Shown here: positions 40,142 through 49,921 of the stretch, in pieces
Layout of the letters: every line of letters starts with the position of its first letter
Numbering within the stretch: position 1 is the first letter of the stretch
NCBI RefSeq assembly: GCF_009720825.1
Contig: NZ_WNKY01000017.1
Location: forward strand, 1 to 64,000
Direction of reading: 5' to 3'
DNA from: Duganella radicis
Lineage (GTDB): Bacteria; Pseudomonadota; Gammaproteobacteria; Burkholderiales; Burkholderiaceae_D
Length of the DNA stretch: 64,000 nt
The notes under the pieces: model-generated
Told to the model about the DNA's origin: nothing
The model's input: the letters and a program-made list of their open reading frames with translations, nothing else
The model's database searches: none
Translations under genes and position numbers: made by a program

Positions 40142-41278
40142 TTACTTGATCACTTCCTGTTTGGTTTTCTTGCCGTCGTTGTAGTTGAACAGCGTCAGCG
40201 AGCCGTCCTTGATGTCGCCCTTGGCGTCAAAGGAAATCAGGCCGGTCACGCCCTGGTATTTGATCTTTTGCAGCACCGGCAGGTACTTGGCCGGCTGCGC
40301 CGAATTGGCCTGCTGCATGGCGGCCGCCATGGTCATCACCGCATCGTAGACGTAAGGCGCGTACAGCTTGACGCTGTCGTTGTACTTCTTCTGATAGCGG
40401 GCCGAGAAGTCATCCATGCCTTTCTGCTCTTCGCCGGTCACGCCGCCAGCCTCGGCGCAGGTGACGGTGCCGGTCACGGCCGACGCGCCGGCCAGCTTCG
40501 GCAACGATTCCGTGCACACGCCGTCGCCGCCCATGAACTTGGCGTTGATGCCCAGCGCCTTCATCTGGCGCAGCAGCGGGCCGCCCACCGAGTCCATGCC
40601 GCCGAAGAACACCAGGTCGGGATTCTTGGCCTTGATGGTGGTGAGGATGGCGTTGAAGTCGGTGGCTTTGTCGGTGGTGAATTCCTTGGCGACGATTTGC
40701 ACGCCCGGCAGCGCTTTCTTCGCGCCTTTGACGAACTCTTCCGCTACGCCCTGGCCGTAGGCGGTGCGGTCGTCGACCACGGCGATTTTCTTGGCGCCCA
40801 TCTTGCCGACCGCGTAGGCGCCCAGCGAGCCGCCCAGCTTGCCGTCGTTGGCGACCACGCGGAAGGTCGAGTTGAAGCCTTGCTGGGTGTATTTGGTCTG
40901 GGTGGTGGCCGGCGAGATTTGCGGGATGCCGGCGTCGTAGTAAATCTTGGAGGCGGGGATGGAGGTGCCCGAGTTCAGGTGGCCGATGACGCCGTTGACC
41001 TTGGCGTCCACCAGCTTCTGCGCGACCGCCGTGCCCTGTTTCGGATCGCCGCCGTCGTCTTCCAGTTGCAGCACAAACTTGACCGGTTTGCCGTCGATCT
41101 TGATGCCTTTCGCATTCAAGTCCTCGACCGCCATTTTGGCGCCGTTTTCATTGTCCTTGCCGAGGTGGGCCGACGGACCGGAGACTGGCGCGACGTGACC
41201 GATCTTGATCACTTCTTGCGCGCCTGCGCTGCCGGCAAAAGCCAGGGCGATGGCGAGAGGAATGAATTTGAACTGCAT
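40142..41278 (-). CDS. Branched-chain amino-acid ABC transporter binding protein
   Basis: A 378-residue periplasmic LivJ/LivK-like receptor. Signal peptide QFKFIPLAIALAFAGSAGAQ is followed by VIKIGHVAPVSGPSAHLGKDNENGA, the classic start of the fold, then GTSIPASKIYYDAGIPQISPATT and AVVDDRTAYGQG. It would deliver leucine, isoleucine, valine or related amides to a Liv-type ABC importer that is not in the window. The ATG at 41278 has TTGGAG upstream. Confidence 0.92.
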   Translation of the reverse strand: MQFKFIPLAIALAFAGSAGAQEVIKIGHVAPVSGPSAHLGKDNENGAKMAVEDLNAKGIKIDGKPVKFVLQLEDDGGDPKQGTAVAQKLVDAKVNGVIGHLNSGTSIPASKIYYDAGIPQISPATTQTKYTQQGFNSTFRVVANDGKLGGSLGAYAVGKMGAKKIAVVDDRTAYGQGVAEEFVKGAKKALPGVQIVAKEFTTDKATDFNAILTTIKAKNPDLVFFGGMDSVGGPLLRQMKALGINAKFMGGDGVCTESLPKLAGASAVTGTVTCAEAGGVTGEEQKGMDDFSARYQKKYNDSVKLYAPYVYDAVMTMAAAMQQANSAQPAKYLPVLQKIKYQGVTGLISFDAKGDIKDGSLTLFNYNDGKKTKQEVIK

Positions 41279-41410
41279 GTGCAATCTCCAATAGTTTATG
41301 CAAGGTCACAAGGTACAACAAATTGCGGGCGGCGCAAAGCGTCCCACGGGGGCTGGTGTACTTTTTTGGAGCGTTTCCCTGATTTGAGGCAAGGATGCTT
41401 CAGGGAGGTG

Positions 41411-41440
41411 CGATCCGTGCACCAGCGTGGGCACGGATCG
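41411..41440. other. Perfect stem-loop downstream of the holC operon
   Basis: CGATCCGTGC-ACCAGCGTGG-GCACGGATCG: perfect 10-bp arms, 10-base loop. It lies 12 bases after the stop of the minus-strand gene but lacks a T-run, so termination would need Rho. The rest of 41285-41452 shows no gene. Confidence 0.5.
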
Positions 41441-41452
41441 GGGAGGAAGGGC

Positions 41453-41830
41453 TTACTTCTTCTGCGCTTGCAGATGGGTCAGTTCCTGCGAGACGGCGCG
41501 CGAGACGATCTTCTCGATGGTATCGTGCAAGCCGATGCGGATTTCGTTGGTCAGGTCATGCAAGGCATGGCTCAGCACTTCGGCCATGCTGTCCTTGATG
41601 CGCTGCTCCAGCACAAAATCCACGCGCGACTGCAACTGGTGCATGATGCGGACCGACAGGCGGTGTTCCATCACCGCCCACTCCGCATCCGTCCAGCCGT
41701 CGATGGCGTCGGCTTCCAGCTGTTCCGCTGCCGAGATTGGCGGCGGCGCCGCGCCTTCATCGCTCAGCGGCTCCGCTTTCAATACTTCCGTCAATACAGG
41801 GATACTTGCGTCAAACGATGCTTGGCTCAT
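41453..41830 (-). CDS. Hypothetical protein downstream of holC
   Basis: A 125-residue acidic protein. The first 45 residues are a low-complexity Pro/Glu-rich region; the rest is a long helix (SRVDFVLEQRIKDSMAEVLS and HALHDLTNEIRIGLHDTIE) ending SQELTHLQAQKK, likely coiled coil. Similar proteins follow holC in other Burkholderiales. Its start overlaps the holC stop by four bases (ATGA), so the two are coupled; a role near the replisome is possible but unproven. Confidence 0.7.
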   Translation of the reverse strand: MSQASFDASIPVLTEVLKAEPLSDEGAAPPPISAAEQLEADAIDGWTDAEWAVMEHRLSVRIMHQLQSRVDFVLEQRIKDSMAEVLSHALHDLTNEIRIGLHDTIEKIVSRAVSQELTHLQAQKK

Positions 41831-42258
41831 GATTTTCCTGCGACAAAGTGGGTAAGTGGATAGTCTTGCTGCTTGTATGCGACATAACGCTTGCGGCCGG
41901 CGGCCGCATCATCCTCTTGCGAGGAAATCACTTCGATCATGCGCGCGAATTGCGTCACATTGCGTGGCGCGCGGCGCGACAAATTGACCAATAATTCTTT
42001 GTGCGTGTGTGGTAATTCCGCCTCATCGTTGTCCGTCAACAGGATCGGCGTGTGCGCCGCCAGCGCATCGTCCGCCAATACGTGCGGCAGGAAGTCGGTG
42101 CTGGAAAATGTCCACATCGCCGCGTCAAGTTCCGCCAGTTGGGCCGCATCGTCGGCCATCAGCACCACGCGGTTGTTGGCGGCCCAGGCCTTGCGCACGA
42201 GGCGGCAGGCGTAGGCTACTTTGTCCGGTACATTGGTGTGGAAGTCGATGCGTGTCAT
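41827..42258 (-). CDS. holC: DNA polymerase III chi subunit
   Basis: The 143-residue chi subunit links the clamp loader to single-strand binding protein. It starts MTRIDFHTNVPDK, has YACRLVRKAWAANNRVVLMADD, WTFSSTDFLPHV and the TPILLTDND region typical of HolC, and ends KQQDYPLTHFVAG. The start at 42258 is used, not the longer frame to 42300. Upstream gene pepA usual for HolC is not here; it is followed by a coupled hypothetical gene. Confidence 0.9.
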   Translation of the reverse strand: MTRIDFHTNVPDKVAYACRLVRKAWAANNRVVLMADDAAQLAELDAAMWTFSSTDFLPHVLADDALAAHTPILLTDNDEAELPHTHKELLVNLSRRAPRNVTQFARMIEVISSQEDDAAAGRKRYVAYKQQDYPLTHFVAGKS

Positions 42259-42346
42259 GGTGAATCCAGTGTATGCGAAAACGCCGCAAGCCGCTGGCAT
42301 CGAGTTTGCTACCGTGCGGCTTGCGGGTGAGGGAGATTGTTAATCG

Positions 42347-44419
42347 TTACGCGGTCATGCCGCTGTGACGTAACAGTGCGTCGATGCTCGGCTCGCGGCC
42401 GCGGAAGGCGGTGAACGATTCCAGCGCCGGACGCGAGCCTCCCACCGACAGGATTTCCGCCAGGTAGCGCTTGCCGGTTTCCGACACGGCGGCCGGGCCG
42501 AGCTTCTGCGCTTCCTCGAACGCGGCGTAGGCGTCGGCCGACAATACTTCGGCCCACTTGTAGCTGTAGTAGCCCGCCGCGTAGCCGCCGGCGAAGATGT
42601 GGCCGAAGGAATTCTGGAAGCGGTTGAACGCCGGCGGGATCACCAGCGCGAACTTGCCGCGCACTTCGTCGATCACTTGCTGCACCGTCTTGCCGGTGCG
42701 GGCGTCGTAGTCGTAGTGCAGGTGCATGTCCAGCAGCGAGAACTCGACCTGGCGCAGGGTCTGCAAGCCGGACTGGAAGTTCTTGGCGGCCAGCATCTTG
42801 TCGTACAGCGCGCGCGGCAGCGGTTCGCCGGTGACGGCGTGCGCGGTCATGTGTTCCAGCACTTCCCATTCCCAGCAGAAGTTCTCCATGAATTGCGACG
42901 GCAGCTCCACCGCATCCCATTCCACGCCGGAGATGCCGGACACGCCCAGCTCATCGACCTGCGTCAGCATGTGGTGCAGGCCGTGGCCGAATTCGTGGAA
43001 CAGGGTGATCACTTCATCGTGGGTGAACAGCGATGGCTTGGTGACGCCGTCTTCCACCGCAGGCTCGGTGAAGTTGCAGGTCAGGTAGGCGACCGGGGTC
43101 TGTACAGTGGCGGCGTCGGCGCGGCGGCCGCGCGCGTCGTCCATCCAGGCGCCGCCGGATTTGCCGGCACGGGCGTACAGGTCGAGGTAGAACTGGCCGA
43201 TCAGCTTGCCGTCGCGCTCGATGCGGAAGAAGCGCACGTCCTTGTGCCATACGGGCGCCTCGTCCGGCTTGATCTCGACGTTGAACAGGTTCTGGATCTG
43301 GCGGAACAGGCCATCGATCACTTTGTGCTCAGGGAAGTACTGCTTCACTTCCTGCGCCGAGAAGGCGTAGCGCGCTTCTTGCAGTTTCTCCGAAGCGTAA
43401 GGGATGTCCCAGGCTTTCAGGTCTTCAATGCCGAGTTCTTCCTTGGCGAACTGCTTCAGCTCGGCCAGGTCTTTTTCCGCGAACGGACGGGCGCGCCTGG
43501 CCAGGTCTTCGAGGAAGGCGATCACTTCATCCGGCGACTTGGCCATCTTCGGCACCAGCGAGACTTCGGCGAAATTCTTGTAGCCCAGCAGGTGCGCTTC
43601 TTCTTCGCGCAGTTTCAGCAGGGTGACGATGTTCTGGGTGTTGTCCCATTCCTCCTTCTTGCTGAATACATCGCCTTGCTCCGAGGCCTTGGTGGCGTTG
43701 GCGCGGTAGATGGTTTCGCGCAGTTCGCGCTTGTCGGCGAATTGCAGGATGGGGTAGTAGGACGGGAAGTGCAGCGAGAATTCCCAGCCTTGCTTTTCCG
43801 ATTTCTCGGCGGCGGCGCGGGCGGCGGCCTTGACGTCGTCCGGCAGGCCGGCCAGGTCGGCCTCGTCGGTCACCAGCAGCTTGTAGTCGTTGGTCGCGTC
43901 CAGCACGTTTTCCGAGAAGCGGGTGGAGGTTTTGGCGTGCTCTTCCTGGATGTCGGCGAAGCGGGCTTTTTTATCTTCCGGCAGCTCGGCGCCGCCCATG
44001 CGGAAATCGCGGATGGCGTTTTCAATGATGCGCTTGCGGGCCGGCGACAGGGTGTCGAATTCGGCCGAGGCGCGCAGGGCCTTGTATTTGGCGAACAGGG
44101 CTTCATTCTGGCCGAGTTCGGTCCAGAATTCGGTGACCTTCGGCTGGTTCTCGTTGTAGACCGCGCGCAGTTCCGGCGTGTCCACCACGTTGTTGAGATG
44201 ACTGACGATGCCCCAGGCGCGGCCCAGCAGTTCGGTGGCGTTTTCCAGCGGGGTGACGAAGCTGTCCCAGCTGACGGTGTCCGAAGGCGCTTGCAGCTGC
44301 TCGACCACGGCGCGGCTCTTGGCCAGCAATTCATCGATGGCCGGCGTGACGTGTTCCGGCTTGATGGCGTCAAAGCGCGGCAGGCCGCTGAAGTCGAGCA
44401 GGGGATTTTTGTCAGTCAT
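42347..44419 (-). CDS. prlC: Oligopeptidase A (M3 metallopeptidase)
   Basis: A 690-residue cytoplasmic zinc peptidase that degrades signal peptides and other oligopeptides. The zinc motif HEFGH is seen in TLFHEFGHGLHHML with a downstream Glu (GVEWDAVELPSQFMENF). The N-terminus (NPLLDFSGLPRFDAIKPEHV) is characteristic of the PrlC type. The start at 44419 is set by this homology; the open frame upstream runs into folD. It is likely cotranscribed with folD, 17 bases before it. Confidence 0.95.
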   Translation of the reverse strand: MTDKNPLLDFSGLPRFDAIKPEHVTPAIDELLAKSRAVVEQLQAPSDTVSWDSFVTPLENATELLGRAWGIVSHLNNVVDTPELRAVYNENQPKVTEFWTELGQNEALFAKYKALRASAEFDTLSPARKRIIENAIRDFRMGGAELPEDKKARFADIQEEHAKTSTRFSENVLDATNDYKLLVTDEADLAGLPDDVKAAARAAAEKSEKQGWEFSLHFPSYYPILQFADKRELRETIYRANATKASEQGDVFSKKEEWDNTQNIVTLLKLREEEAHLLGYKNFAEVSLVPKMAKSPDEVIAFLEDLARRARPFAEKDLAELKQFAKEELGIEDLKAWDIPYASEKLQEARYAFSAQEVKQYFPEHKVIDGLFRQIQNLFNVEIKPDEAPVWHKDVRFFRIERDGKLIGQFYLDLYARAGKSGGAWMDDARGRRADAATVQTPVAYLTCNFTEPAVEDGVTKPSLFTHDEVITLFHEFGHGLHHMLTQVDELGVSGISGVEWDAVELPSQFMENFCWEWEVLEHMTAHAVTGEPLPRALYDKMLAAKNFQSGLQTLRQVEFSLLDMHLHYDYDARTGKTVQQVIDEVRGKFALVIPPAFNRFQNSFGHIFAGGYAAGYYSYKWAEVLSADAYAAFEEAQKLGPAAVSETGKRYLAEILSVGGSRPALESFTAFRGREPSIDALLRHSGMTA

Positions 44420-44436
44420 CTTGGTTCCTAAGTTAG

Positions 44437-45285
44437 TTATGCCGTGCGCTCGGCCGCTTCCACCGTGTTCATCAGCAGCATGGTGATGGTCATCGGGCCC
44501 ACGCCGCCTGGTACCGGCGTGATGTGCGATGCCACTTCCTTGATGCCGTCGAAGTCGACGTCGCCGCACAGCTTGCCCTCGTCGTTGCGGTTGATGCCGA
44601 CGTCGATCACGATCGCGCCTGGCTTCACCATATCAGCAGTCAGGGTGTTGCGGCGGCCGGTTGCGGCCACGACCACGTCGGCCTGGCGGGTGTACACGCC
44701 AATGTCCGGGGTCGCGCTATGGCAGATGGTGACGGTGGCGTTGGCTTGCAAGAGCAGCAGCGCCATCGGCTTGCCGACGGTGTTGGAACGGCCGATCACC
44801 ACCGCGTGCTTGCCGCGCAGGTCGACGCCGGTGCTTTCGATCAGCTTCATGCAGCCGTACGGGGTGCACGGACGGAAGCCTTCCAGGCCGGTCATCAGTT
44901 CGCCGGCGCTCAGCACGGCGTAGCCGTCCACGTCCTTCTTGACCGAAATCGCTTCGATCACCTTGTGCGCATTGATGTGCTTGGGCAGCGGCATCTGCAC
45001 CAGAATGCCGTGGATCTTCGGATCAACGTTCAGCGCGGCGATGCGCTCCAACAGCGCGGCTTCGCTCAAGTCGGCCGGGTATTCTTCCTTCAGCGAGTAG
45101 AAACCGGCGTCTTCGCACGCCTTGACCTTGTTGCGCACGTACACGTGGCTGGCCGGGTCGTCGCCGACGATGATCACGGCCAGGCCGGGTTGTTTGCCTT
45201 GGGCGGTGAGGGTTGCGGCACGTGCAGCAATTTCCGCACGCAGTTTTTTGGAGAGGGCGACGCCGTCGATCAGTTGAGCAGACAT
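44437..45285 (-). CDS. folD: Methylenetetrahydrofolate dehydrogenase/cyclohydrolase
   Basis: The bifunctional 282-residue enzyme interconverts methylene-, methenyl- and formyl-tetrahydrofolate. Family motifs are [18 protein letters not shown] with the catalytic Tyr and Lys, [18 protein letters not shown], and [13 protein letters not shown] with the NADP site, then [11 protein letters not shown]. Normal length. It is divergent from the aceE operon and probably heads a folD-prlC transcript. Confidence 0.97.
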   Translation of the reverse strand: MSAQLIDGVALSKKLRAEIAARAATLTAQGKQPGLAVIIVGDDPASHVYVRNKVKACEDAGFYSLKEEYPADLSEAALLERIAALNVDPKIHGILVQMPLPKHINAHKVIEAISVKKDVDGYAVLSAGELMTGLEGFRPCTPYGCMKLIESTGVDLRGKHAVVIGRSNTVGKPMALLLLQANATVTICHSATPDIGVYTRQADVVVAATGRRNTLTADMVKPGAIVIDVGINRNDEGKLCGDVDFDGIKEVASHITPVPGGVGPMTITMLLMNTVEAAERTA

Positions 45286-45425
45286 GATTTAAACAAGGTG
45301 GTAGAGGGAAAGCAGGATTATAAGGCCGCAGGCCGCATCCCGCCGCGTTTTTGGCGATTTGCGCATGCTGCACTGCACAAGGTTTTCATAGGGAAATTTC
45401 ATAATATAAAATGCCTTATCGTAAT

Positions 45426-45454
45426 TTGAAAAAGGCAAAATAGGCTGCTAGAAT
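45426..45454 (+). promoter_or_regulatory. aceE promoter candidate
   Basis: TTGAAA (45426-45431), 17-base spacer, TAGAAT (45449-45454); the leader to the aceE start is about 57 bases. The 45286-45517 gap has no gene. Confidence 0.6.
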
Positions 45455-45517
45455 CCCCACACGTCATCGAAGTATTAGTAAATAATCAGCGAACTCTCAA
45501 CTCAGGAGACTTAATAC

Positions 45518-48223
45518 ATGTCAGCTCAACTTGACCAGGTAACGGCAAACACCGACCCTGATTCGCAAGAAACCAAAGAATGGTTGGATTCCCTGGCCGC
45601 AGTGCTGGAACAAGAGGGCCCTGACCGTGCTCACTACCTGTTGGAGCGTCTGATTGACCTGGCACGCCAGAGCGGTTCCGATATTCCGTTCTCCGCCAAT
45701 ACCGCATACGTCAACACCATCCCTGCCGACCAGGAGCAACGCTGCCCCGGCAATCTGGAATACGAAGAAAAACTGCGCTCGTGGATGCGCTGGAACGCCA
45801 TGGCCATGGTGGTCAAGGCCAACCGCTTCGATGGCGACCTGGGTGGTCACCTGTCCTCGTTCGCCTCGCTGGCGAACATGCTGGGCATCGGCTTCAACCA
45901 CTTCTGGAAAGCGCCGAGCGACAACCATGGCGGCGACCTGCTGTACATCCAGGGCCACTCCTCGCCGGGCGTGTACGCCCGCGCCTTCCTGGAAGGCCGC
46001 CTGAGCGAAGACCAGCTGCTGCACTTCCGCCGCGAAGTGGACGGCAAAGGCCTGTCGTCGTACCCGCACCCGAAACTGATGCCGAACTTCTGGCAGTTCC
46101 CAACCGTGTCCATGGGTCTTGGCCCGCTGATGGCCATCTATCAGGCACGCTTCCTGAAGTACCTGCACGCGCGCTCGATCGCCGACACCACCGACCGTAA
46201 AGTCTGGGCGTTCTGCGGCGACGGTGAGATGGACGAACCGGAATCGTTGGGCGCGATCGGCATGGCCGCGCGCGAAAAGCTGGACAACCTGGTCATCGTG
46301 GTCAACTGCAACCTGCAACGCCTGGACGGTCCGGTGCGCGGCAACGGCAAGATCATTCAGGAACTGGAAGGCGAATTCCGTGGCGCCGGCTGGAACGTGG
46401 TCAAAGTCATCTGGGGCCCGGGCTGGGACGCGCTGCTGAAGAAGGACAAGGACGGCATCCTGCGCAAGGTGATGATGGAAACCCTCGACGGCGAATACCA
46501 GAACTACAAAGCGAAAGACGGCGCCTACGTGCGCAAGCACTTCTTCGGCAAGCATCCAAAGCTGCTGGAGATGGTCGCCAACATGACCGACGACGACATC
46601 TGGCGCTTGACCCGTGGCGGCCACGATCCGCACAAGATCTACGCCGCCTTCAAGGTCGCGCAGGAACACAAAGGCCAACCGACCGTCCTGCTGGTGAAAA
46701 CCATCAAGGGCTTCGGCATGGGCAAGCACGGCGAAGCACGCAACACCGCGCACAACACCAAGAAACTGACCGACGAAGCCGTCCGCGAAATGCGCGACCG
46801 CTACTCGATCCCTATCCCGGACGACAAGCTGGCCGACATCCCGTTCTACAAGCCTGCCGATGACGCGCCTGAGATCAAGTACCTGCACGAGCGCCGCGCC
46901 GCGCTGGGCGGCTACCTGCCGGCCCGCCGCCAGCAAGCTGACGAAAAACTGACCGTGCCGCCGCTGAGCGCCTTCCAGAACGTGCTGGACGCCACCGCCG
47001 AAGGCCGTGAAGTGTCGTCGACCCAGGCTTACGTGCGTATCCTGACCACGCTGCTGAAAGATTCGAGCGTCGGCCCGCGCATCGTGCCGGTGCTGGTGGA
47101 TGAATCGCGTACCTTCGGTATGGAAGGCCTGTTCCGCCAGGTGGGTATCTTCAACCAGCAAGGCCAGTTGTACGAGCCGGTCGACAAGGACCAGGTGATG
47201 TACTACCGCGAAGACAAGGCAGGCCAGATCCTGCAAGAGGGTATCAACGAAGCCGGTGGCATGAGCTCGTGGATCGCCGCCGCCACGTCGTACTCGACCA
47301 ACAACCGCGTGATGGTGCCGTTCTACACCTATTACTCGATGTTCGGCATGCAGCGTATCGGTGACCTGGTGTGGGCCGCCGCCGACATGCGCGCCCGTGG
47401 CTTCCTGATGGGCGGCACCGCCGGCCGTACCACGCTGAACGGCGAAGGTCTGCAACACGAAGACGGTCATAGCCACCTGTTCGCCGCCGCTGTGCCGAAC
47501 TGCATGCCGTACGACCCGACCTTCGGCCACGAACTGGCTGTGATCATCCAGGACGGCATGCGCCGCATGGTGGAAGAACAGGAAGACGTGTTCTACTACA
47601 TCACCATCATGAACGAGAACTACTCCCACCCAGGCATCAAGCCGGGCCAGGAAGAGGGCATCCTGAAAGGCATGTACCTGCTGCAAGAAGGCGCGGCAGC
47701 CGAAGCTGACAAGACTGGCCAGCTTCGCGTGCAGCTGATCGGTTCGGGCACCATCCTGCGCGAGTCGATCTTCGCTCAGGAACTGCTGCTGAACGACTGG
47801 GGCATCGCCGCCGACGTGTGGTCCGCTCCTTCGCTGACCCTGGTGGCGCGCGACGGCCAGGACGCCGAGCGCTGGAACCTGGTCAATCCTACCCAGCCAC
47901 AGCGCGTGCCTTACGTCGCACAGCTGCTGAAGGATACCCAGGGTCCTATCGTTGCAACCACCGATTACATGCGTGCGTTTGCTGAGCAGATCCGTGCCTT
48001 CATTCCGAAGGACCGCACCTACCGCGTGCTGGGCACCGATGGCTTCGGCCGTTCGGACAGCCGCGCCAAGCTGCGCGAGTTCTTCGAAGTGAACCGCTAC
48101 TACATCACGGTCGCCGCGCTGAAATCGCTGGCCGAAGAAGGTAAGATCGACGTGAAAGTGGTTGAGCAGGCCGTGGCCAAGTACAACCTCGATCCGAACA
48201 AACCAAATCCGGTGACCCAATAA
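45518..48223 (+). CDS. aceE: Pyruvate dehydrogenase E1 component (homodimeric)
   Basis: The 901-residue thiamine-diphosphate enzyme decarboxylates pyruvate and acetylates lipoyl-E2. The TPP motif is in AFCGDGEMDEPESLGA through VNCNLQRLDGPV; HSSPGVYARAFLEGRL and GTAGRTTLNGEGLQHEDGHS are further AceE marks. Length and domain order match the gamma/betaproteobacterial homodimer. First gene of aceE-aceF-lpd, with CAGGAGAC before the ATG. Confidence 0.98.
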   Translation: MSAQLDQVTANTDPDSQETKEWLDSLAAVLEQEGPDRAHYLLERLIDLARQSGSDIPFSANTAYVNTIPADQEQRCPGNLEYEEKLRSWMRWNAMAMVVKANRFDGDLGGHLSSFASLANMLGIGFNHFWKAPSDNHGGDLLYIQGHSSPGVYARAFLEGRLSEDQLLHFRREVDGKGLSSYPHPKLMPNFWQFPTVSMGLGPLMAIYQARFLKYLHARSIADTTDRKVWAFCGDGEMDEPESLGAIGMAAREKLDNLVIVVNCNLQRLDGPVRGNGKIIQELEGEFRGAGWNVVKVIWGPGWDALLKKDKDGILRKVMMETLDGEYQNYKAKDGAYVRKHFFGKHPKLLEMVANMTDDDIWRLTRGGHDPHKIYAAFKVAQEHKGQPTVLLVKTIKGFGMGKHGEARNTAHNTKKLTDEAVREMRDRYSIPIPDDKLADIPFYKPADDAPEIKYLHERRAALGGYLPARRQQADEKLTVPPLSAFQNVLDATAEGREVSSTQAYVRILTTLLKDSSVGPRIVPVLVDESRTFGMEGLFRQVGIFNQQGQLYEPVDKDQVMYYREDKAGQILQEGINEAGGMSSWIAAATSYSTNNRVMVPFYTYYSMFGMQRIGDLVWAAADMRARGFLMGGTAGRTTLNGEGLQHEDGHSHLFAAAVPNCMPYDPTFGHELAVIIQDGMRRMVEEQEDVFYYITIMNENYSHPGIKPGQEEGILKGMYLLQEGAAAEADKTGQLRVQLIGSGTILRESIFAQELLLNDWGIAADVWSAPSLTLVARDGQDAERWNLVNPTQPQRVPYVAQLLKDTQGPIVATTDYMRAFAEQIRAFIPKDRTYRVLGTDGFGRSDSRAKLREFFEVNRYYITVAALKSLAEEGKIDVKVVEQAVAKYNLDPNKPNPVTQ

Positions 48224-48244
48224 ATAGAAAACGGAGCAAACGCT

Positions 48245-49915
48245 ATGAGCATTGTGGAAGTTAAAGTCCCGGATATCGGTGATTTCAAGGAAGTTGAGAT
48301 CATTGAGCTGATGGTTAAGGTTGGCGATACGATTAAAGTAGACCAGTCCCTGATTACCGTTGAATCGGATAAGGCTTCGATGGAGATTCCATCGTCGGCC
48401 GCCGGTGTGGTGAAAGAGATCAAAGTGAAGGTCGGCGACAAAGTGGCCGAGGGTTCGCTGGTGCTGCTGCTGGAAGGCGATGCCGCCGCTGCGGCGCCGG
48501 CGCCTGCCGCGGCGCCTGCGCCGGCTGCCGCTCCTGCGCCGGCACCGGCTGCTGCCGCTGCACCGGCGCCAGCGCCAGCGCCTGCCGCCGCTGTCGGCCC
48601 GGTCGAGGTCAAAGTGCCGGATATCGGCGACTTCAAGGAAGTGGAAGTCATCGAAGTGATGGTCAAAGTTGGCGACACCATCAAGGTAGACCAGTCGCTG
48701 CTGACCGTTGAATCGGACAAGGCTTCGATGGAAATTCCATCGTCACACGCTGGCCTGGTCAAAGAAGTCAAGGTCAAGGTTGGCGACAAGGTTGCCATGG
48801 GCTCGATCGTATTGGTGGTTGAGGCCACCGGCGGCCCGGTCGGCGCCGCTGCCGCACCGACCAGCGCTGCACCATCGCCTGCAACCGCTGCTGCTCCGGC
48901 GCCTGCGCCTGCCCCAGCGCCTGCCCCAGCACCTGCCGCCGCAGCGCCAGCATCGCAAGGCTCCGTGCAGACCGGCAAACTGGCGCACGCATCGCCATCG
49001 ATCCGCAAGTTCGCCCGCGAACTGGGCGTGGATCTGGGCAAAGTGCCGGGCTCCGGTCCGAAAGGCCGCATCACCCAGGTCGACGTGCAGAACTTCGTCA
49101 AGGGTGTGATGGCCGGCACCGTGGCTGCACCTGCGGGCGCCGCTGGCGGTTCGGTTGGTGGCGGCGGCAACTTCAGCGTGCTGCCATGGCCGTCGCTGGA
49201 CTTCAGCAAATTCGGCGAGACCGAACTGCTGCCGCTGTCGCGCATCAAGAAGATCTCCGGCCCTAACCTGCACCGCAACTGGGTGCAGATCCCGCACGTC
49301 ACGCAGTTCGACGACGCCGACATCACCGACCTGGAAGCCTTCCGCGTTGAATCGAACGCCGCTACCGCCAAGAACAAGGACGCCACCAAGCTGACCATGC
49401 TGGCGTTCGTGATCAAGGCATCGGTGGCCGCGCTGAAGAAATTCCCGACCTTTAACTCGTCGCTGGACGAAAAGGGCGAGAACCTGATTCTGAAGAAGTA
49501 CTACAACATCGGCTTCGCCGCCGACACGCCGAACGGCCTGGTGGTACCCGTGATCAAAAACGCCGACCAGAAATCGGTGACGCAGATCGCCAAAGAGATG
49601 ACCGAACTGTCGGCACAAGCGCGCGAAGGCAAGCTGAAACCGACCGACATGCAAGGCGCGACCTTCACCATCTCGTCGCTGGGCGGCATCGGCGGCACGC
49701 ACTTCACGCCGATCGTGAATGCGCCGGAAGTGGCGATCCTGGGCCTGTCCAAGGCATCGACCAAGCCGGTGTGGGATGGCAAGGCGTTCCAGCCACGCCT
49801 GATGATGGGCACCTCGCTGTCCTACGATCACCGCGTGATCGACGGCGCGATGGGCGCGCGCTTCTCCGTGTACCTGAGCGAAGTGCTCGGCGACATGCGT
49901 AAAATTCTGCTGTAA
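48245..49915 (+). CDS. aceF: Pyruvate dehydrogenase E2 with two lipoyl domains
   Basis: Dihydrolipoyl acetyltransferase of 556 residues. Two lipoyl domains (residues about 2-78 and 119-195) each carry the lipoylated lysine in [13 protein letters not shown]. Ala/Pro hinges separate them (runs of APAPAAA). A peripheral-subunit-binding domain follows (SPSIRKFARELGVDLGKVPG), then the acetyltransferase core ending with SYDHRVIDGA, whose His is catalytic. The two lipoyl domains are almost identical even at DNA level. Confidence 0.97.
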   Translation: MSIVEVKVPDIGDFKEVEIIELMVKVGDTIKVDQSLITVESDKASMEIPSSAAGVVKEIKVKVGDKVAEGSLVLLLEGDAAAAAPAPAAAPAPAAAPAPAPAAAAAPAPAPAPAAAVGPVEVKVPDIGDFKEVEVIEVMVKVGDTIKVDQSLLTVESDKASMEIPSSHAGLVKEVKVKVGDKVAMGSIVLVVEATGGPVGAAAAPTSAAPSPATAAAPAPAPAPAPAPAPAAAAPASQGSVQTGKLAHASPSIRKFARELGVDLGKVPGSGPKGRITQVDVQNFVKGVMAGTVAAPAGAAGGSVGGGGNFSVLPWPSLDFSKFGETELLPLSRIKKISGPNLHRNWVQIPHVTQFDDADITDLEAFRVESNAATAKNKDATKLTMLAFVIKASVAALKKFPTFNSSLDEKGENLILKKYYNIGFAADTPNGLVVPVIKNADQKSVTQIAKEMTELSAQAREGKLKPTDMQGATFTISSLGGIGGTHFTPIVNAPEVAILGLSKASTKPVWDGKAFQPRLMMGTSLSYDHRVIDGAMGARFSVYLSEVLGDMRKILL

Positions 49916-49921
49916 GGAGCC

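Noticed and set aside
45521..48220. Open frame of about 900 codons opposite aceE
   Set aside because: Exact antisense of aceE, no domain.
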